Under the pieces are notes generated by a model. It ran no database searches. It was not told where the DNA came from and was given only the letters and a program-made list of their open reading frames with translations. Shown here piece after piece: positions 5,086-8,319 of a stretch of 8,319 nt of DNA; the stretch's first letter is position 1, and the number at the start of each line of letters is the position of its first letter. The position numbers were made by a program, and so were the translations under genes. Source of the stretch: Devosiaceae bacterium (GTDB taxonomy: Bacteria > Pseudomonadota > Alphaproteobacteria > Rhizobiales > Devosiaceae); the NCBI GenBank assembly GCA_021648585.1, contig JAKISM010000111.1:1-8319 (forward strand), in the 5' to 3' direction.

Positions 5086-7071
5086 TCATAATTCCTCAAA
5101 CTCCATAATCACCTCATCAACCCCAAGCACAGAGCCAACGCCAACATTTATGCCCTTCACCCTAGAGCCTTTGCTAGCATAAAGCACATTTTCCATTTTC
5201 ATTGCCTCAACTATTGCTAAGGCCTGCCCATCTTCAACAATATCCCCAATTTTAACATCAATACGAACAATTTGCCCCGGCATTGGGCATAATAAATATT
5301 TACTCATATCGGGTGCAATTTTTTCAGGCATGATATGCATTAATTTTGCAATATGAGGCAAAAGTAATTTAACTTTGCTAGTCGCTCCGCAATAATCAAT
5401 AATAAAATCTGCACTATTTTGAGCAACTTTCAGCACTATACGATCATTTTCACTCCAAATAATTTGTGCCAAACTAGCACCAAAGTGCCACACAAACCCT
5501 AAAGCGTGATATTGTTGCCCACCTATATTTAATGACCAACCATTTTCATCAAATTCAACTTTTGTAAGAATTTCTTTATCATCAATAAAAGCTATCCATT
5601 CCCCTTGTTGTCCATAGATTTCCTTATTTCTATTCTCAAGCAAAAACTGCATCATGGCAGCACAAGCAATTACATCTATTTCTTGTTTTTCATTTAGGTT
5701 TGCGCCCTTAAATCCATCAGGAAATTCTTCCTCAATAAAAGCCGTGCTAATATCCCCGCTCATAAAACGAGAGTGCCCCATAATGGTTTGCAAAAATGAA
5801 ATATTGTGCTTTACCCCCTCAATTTCAAACTCACTTAAAGCACCAGACATCGCTTCGATTGCGTCCGCCCTATTTGATGCCCAAGTACAAAGTTTTGCAA
5901 TCATTGGATCATAAAAAGTAGATATTTCACTACCCTCAAAAACTCCAGTATCATTGCGAACTATCAAATCTTTAGAGTTAAATTCTTCTGGCGGATTATA
6001 GCGCCTTAGACGACCTATTGAGGGCAAAAAATTACGTGTTGGATCTTCTGCATATATTCGGCTTTCAATCGCCCAACCATCTAGTTTCACATCATCTTGG
6101 CTAATCGCAAGTTTCTCGCCAAACCCCACCAGCAACATTTGCTCAACCAAATCAATGCCCGTAATCATTTCAGTTATTGGGTGCTCAACTTGCAGGCGAG
6201 TATTCATTTCTAAAAAATAAAAATTGCGCTCCTGATCAACAATAAATTCAACCGTACCAGCACTATCATAATCAACAGATTTAGCTAACATCACCGCCTG
6301 CTCACCCATTGCTTTTCGGGTTGCCTCATCAAGAAACGGACTAGGCGCTTCTTCAATAATTTTTTGATTGCGCCGCTGGATCGAACATTCACGCTCATTA
6401 AGATAAATCACATTACCATGCTTATCGCCAAGCACCTGAATTTCAATATGGCGTGGTTTTGTAATAAATTTTTCAATAAAAATTCTATCATCACCAAACG
6501 AAGATTTAGCCTCAGATTTTGAGCGCTCAAACCCCTCTTTTGCCTCTTCATCATTATTGGCAACACGCATTCCTTTGCCACCACCGCCCGCAGAGGCTTT
6601 TATCATAACAGGATAACCTATTTCATTCGAAATTTGCACTGCATGTTTAGCATCATCAACCAAGCCCATAAATCCGGGCACGATTGAAACTCCAGCTTTT
6701 TGCGCAATTTCCTTAGAAACTATCTTATCACCCATAGAGCTAATGGCTTTTGGATTAGGGCCGATGAAAATAATATTATTCTTTTTAAGCTCCTGACAAA
6801 AAGCCGCATTTTCGGACAAAAACCCATATCCGGGGTGCACGCCCTGTGCGCCAGTTTGTTTACAAGCAGCAATAATTTTTTCGCTTAAAAGGTAGCTTTC
6901 GCTAGCTGGGGAATTACCAATATGAACGGCCTCATCAGCCATTTCCACATGCAACGCTTTAGCATCAGCATCAGAATAAACCGCAACGGTTTGAATGCCC
7001 ATTTTTTTAGCACTTTTAATAATACGGCAAGCAATTTCACCACGATTTGCAATAAGAATTTTTTTAAACAT
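5086..7071 (-). CDS. pccA: Propionyl-CoA carboxylase alpha subunit (biotin carboxylase and biotin carrier)
   Basis: Carboxylates its bound biotin with ATP and bicarbonate. The beta subunit then transfers the carboxyl group to propionyl-CoA. At 661 aa it is normal for the family. The biotin carboxylase N-domain starts MFKKILIANRGEIACRII. The ATP-grasp glycine loop is SAGGGGKGMRV (160-170). ERECSIQRRNQKIIEEAP (227-243) and EMNTRLQVEHPITEM (288-302) carry the catalytic R292 and E296. A PccA-type linker (about 450-580) follows, and a C-terminal biotinyl domain has EAMKMEN (622-628) with K625 as the biotinylated lysine. A methylcrotonyl- or acetyl-CoA carboxylase subunit is the alternative, but the neighbours pccB, mutase and epimerase settle propionyl-CoA. 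It starts 13 nt after the ridA stop, with a purine-rich but weak ribosome site. Confidence 0.96.
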   Translation of the reverse strand: MFKKILIANRGEIACRIIKSAKKMGIQTVAVYSDADAKALHVEMADEAVHIGNSPASESYLLSEKIIAACKQTGAQGVHPGYGFLSENAAFCQELKKNNIIFIGPNPKAISSMGDKIVSKEIAQKAGVSIVPGFMGLVDDAKHAVQISNEIGYPVMIKASAGGGGKGMRVANNDEEAKEGFERSKSEAKSSFGDDRIFIEKFITKPRHIEIQVLGDKHGNVIYLNERECSIQRRNQKIIEEAPSPFLDEATRKAMGEQAVMLAKSVDYDSAGTVEFIVDQERNFYFLEMNTRLQVEHPITEMITGIDLVEQMLLVGFGEKLAISQDDVKLDGWAIESRIYAEDPTRNFLPSIGRLRRYNPPEEFNSKDLIVRNDTGVFEGSEISTFYDPMIAKLCTWASNRADAIEAMSGALSEFEIEGVKHNISFLQTIMGHSRFMSGDISTAFIEEEFPDGFKGANLNEKQEIDVIACAAMMQFLLENRNKEIYGQQGEWIAFIDDKEILTKVEFDENGWSLNIGGQQYHALGFVWHFGASLAQIIWSENDRIVLKVAQNSADFIIDYCGATSKVKLLLPHIAKLMHIMPEKIAPDMSKYLLCPMPGQIVRIDVKIGDIVEDGQALAIVEAMKMENVLYASKGSRVKGINVGVGSVLGVDEVIMEFEEL

Positions 7072-7084
7072 TATACTTTCTTTT

Positions 7085-7480
7085 CTACTTTCTCTTGGCT
7101 ACCAAATCAATTTCTACCAACGCATGTAGCGCTAATCCAGTTACACCAATAGTGGTTCTGGCTGGTAAACAATCAATTTTAAAATAACTTTTCCAAACCT
7201 CATTCATATCATCATAATCACGATGAAACTCTGTTAAATATATTCTAGCCATAACAATATCATCTAACCCCAAATCGATACCATTAAGAATAATTTGTAA
7301 GTTCTCAATAACCCTACCAGTTTGCGCCTTTATGCCCTTAGGCAACGGAGCATCTGGCGCATCAGGATCAGTTGGCATTTGCCCCGTAACAAAAATAAAT
7401 CCATCAGCCTCAACAGCATGAGAAAACGGCGCAACAGGATGCGGGCCTTTACTAATCATATGAAATATTGGTTTTGTCAT
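7085..7480 (-). CDS. RidA/YjgF-family protein
   Basis: Rid proteins are small trimeric enzymes; the archetype hydrolyses reactive enamine/imine intermediates made by PLP enzymes. The protein is 131 aa from the ATG at 7480. A GTG at 7516 would add 12 Lys-rich residues (143 aa), but the shorter form matches the family start. Motifs: PFSHAVEADGFIFVTGQMP (18-36), LPARTTIGVTGL (105-116) with the conserved Arg R108, and ALVEIDLVA (120-128) with E123. The usual PYS motif is PFS here, so Y is replaced by F19, suggesting a Rid subgroup other than archetypal RidA. It lies 13 nt upstream of pccA and is very likely cotranscribed with it. Its specific role beside propionate genes is unknown. Confidence 0.88.
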   Translation of the reverse strand: MTKPIFHMISKGPHPVAPFSHAVEADGFIFVTGQMPTDPDAPDAPLPKGIKAQTGRVIENLQIILNGIDLGLDDIVMARIYLTEFHRDYDDMNEVWKSYFKIDCLPARTTIGVTGLALHALVEIDLVAKRK

Positions 7481-7521
7481 TTTGTTTTCTTTCTTTATTT
7501 TTAATGTTTCACTCACACCAC

Positions 7522-7611
7522 CGTCATGCTAGGGCTTGACCCGAGCATCCATCTATCAAAGCTCTCTTCGTCATCGTTTTTTGGATCCTCGGGTCAATCC
7601 CGAGGATGACG
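7522..7611. repeat. Palindromic repeat element D between the HNH gene and ridA
   Basis: The 30-bp ends (7522-7551, 7582-7611) are inverted copies with a few mismatches, of the form GTCAT...ATCCA / TGGAT...ATGAC. The right arm folds as CCTCGGG-TCAAT-CCCGAGG and the left as a poorer version (GCTAGGGCTTGACCCGAGC). The core is only 30 bp and, unlike A and C, shows no obvious shared core sequence. It fills the gap before ridA, just upstream of its alternative GTG start. Confidence 0.8.
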
Positions 7612-7633
7612 AGGGGTAAATTATTTGGAATTA

Positions 7634-8161
7634 TTAGCTACGCAGCTCCTTTCCTCCAAAGTAACTCGTTATGAATTCCTTGCCATTGGGGGTAAGTTGC
7701 ATGAGCCATGGCTCCACCGCCAAGCCATTAATTCTAACTGAGCTTCCAGAACTTTGGGTTATTTTAACCAAACCATCCTGTTCCAATCCTTTTACATGCA
7801 GATAGTCAGTTCGAGGTAATTGTAAAAGTGGCAAAGAATCAGACGCAAATTGACTAAGATGCGAGTGAAACAACTCCAAAGCACGCATCTCATACAATGA
7901 ATACCTACCAGAAATAATAGCTAGGTTTTGTTTATAGGTACGAATTGAACCCTTCGAAATTTCTTTCCGCGTTACGCGTGCATGGCAGGTTGCACATAAA
8001 ACAATCATATCCTCAAAACGATGTTCCTTTACCTTGCACCATTCTTCAATGTGTTCAAATTCTAGAGCCGCAGCTCCTCGGCACGTTGGAACAGCACAAC
8101 GATACCCCGCTTCAGTCATAAGCTGCCTTTTTAAAAGTTCTGGAACATGTCGTGAAACCAT
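7634..8161 (-). CDS. HNH-endonuclease-like protein within the pcc cluster
   Basis: A 175-aa protein. The N-terminal region has an HNH/zinc-finger layout: C22-x4-C27 (CAVPTC), then LEFEHIEEW with H37, then CATCH with C56, C59 and H60. The Cys residues suggest a structural zinc; E36-H37 and H60 fit the metal/catalytic positions of HNH nucleases. The C-terminal half (about 90-175) has no known catalytic motif but reads like a small winged-helix fold (LHVKGLEQDGLVKI ... LTPNGKEF). The ATG at 8161 follows the pccB TAG by 9 nt, with GGGGAG close upstream, so it is probably translated from the pccB message. A later ATG (residue 15, preceded by AAGG) would cut into the domain and is less likely. No partner restriction, toxin-antitoxin or phage gene is visible. 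Target and function are unknown. Confidence 0.75.
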   Translation of the reverse strand: MVSRHVPELLKRQLMTEAGYRCAVPTCRGAAALEFEHIEEWCKVKEHRFEDMIVLCATCHARVTRKEISKGSIRTYKQNLAIISGRYSLYEMRALELFHSHLSQFASDSLPLLQLPRTDYLHVKGLEQDGLVKITQSSGSSVRINGLAVEPWLMQLTPNGKEFITSYFGGKELRS

Positions 8162-8170
8162 TTTCTCCCC

Positions 8171-8319
8171 CTAAAGCGGTATATTATCATGTTTCTTTTT
8201 CGGCACGTCTTGTTGCTTATTCTTTAATGTCGAAAACGCCCTTATCAATCTTCGCCTTGTTGAATGCGGCATTATTACATCGTCAATATAACCTCGCTCC
8301 GCCGCAATAAACGGATTGG
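8171..8319 (-). CDS. pccB: Propionyl-CoA carboxylase beta subunit, C-terminal end (runs off window)
   Basis: Only the last 49 codons and stop are present. The protein reads NPFIAAERGYIDDVIMPHST, then RRRLIRAFSTLKNK, and ends KKKHDNIPL. This is the typical carboxyltransferase C-terminus of PccB-type biotin-dependent carboxylases (AAERGYID-x-VI-x-P ... TR-x-x-L ... KKHGNIPL). It transfers the carboxyl group from biotin to propionyl-CoA. Its TAG (8173-8171) is followed directly by the ribosome site of the HNH gene, so pccB heads or precedes the whole minus-strand cluster. Confidence 0.93.
   Translation of the reverse strand, partial: NPFIAAERGYIDDVIMPHSTRRRLIRAFSTLKNKQQDVPKKKHDNIPL

Noticed and set aside
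4823..5089. An 88-codon minus-strand ORF whose ATG overlaps the pccA stop as ATGA
   Set aside because: It translates straight through palindromic element C, giving the typical repeat-derived string HPDESRDP and its partner. The overlap with the pccA stop looks accidental and no protein family is recognisable.

Overview
The window reads as an AT-rich alphaproteobacterial chromosome segment. The evidence is the pcc/mcm gene set, the protein types, and abundant short palindromic elements with 'GTCAT...ATCCA' ends. No rRNA or marker gene is present, so this placement is inference. Nearly everything lies on the minus strand and is best read from right to left.

Right half (8319 to 2243, minus strand): a run of co-oriented genes for propionyl-CoA to succinyl-CoA. 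In transcription order these are the 3' end of pccB (carboxyltransferase subunit), an HNH-nuclease-like gene, a RidA-family gene, pccA (biotin carboxylase plus biotin carrier), methylmalonyl-CoA mutase (714 aa, single chain with its own B12 domain) and methylmalonyl-CoA epimerase. Mutase and epimerase overlap by ATGA. PCC makes (S)-methylmalonyl-CoA, the epimerase converts it to the (R) form, and the mutase makes succinyl-CoA for the TCA cycle. Palindromic repeats interrupt the cluster between the HNH gene and ridA, and between pccA and mcm.

Middle (about 2240 to 680): accessory and repeat-rich. It holds a tandemly duplicated scrap of possible coding sequence after the epimerase, a GC-rich inverted-repeat element, a 'GTCATTGC' palindromic element, a plus-strand gene for a small N-terminally membrane-anchored protein interrupted by one in-frame TAG, and a larger palindromic element that shares its core with the one between pccA and mcm.

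Left end (about 700 to 1, minus strand): the 5' part of leuA (2-isopropylmalate synthase). Upstream is a 41-codon ORF with a clear Shine-Dalgarno and a Leu-rich end including five consecutive Leu codons. It runs into a strong stem-loop followed by six T. I interpret this as a leucine-responsive leader peptide and attenuator controlling leuA, the most informative regulatory feature of the window. A possible second promoter with a 14-bp palindrome lies between attenuator and leuA.

No tRNA, rRNA, CRISPR array, transposase or integrase gene was seen.
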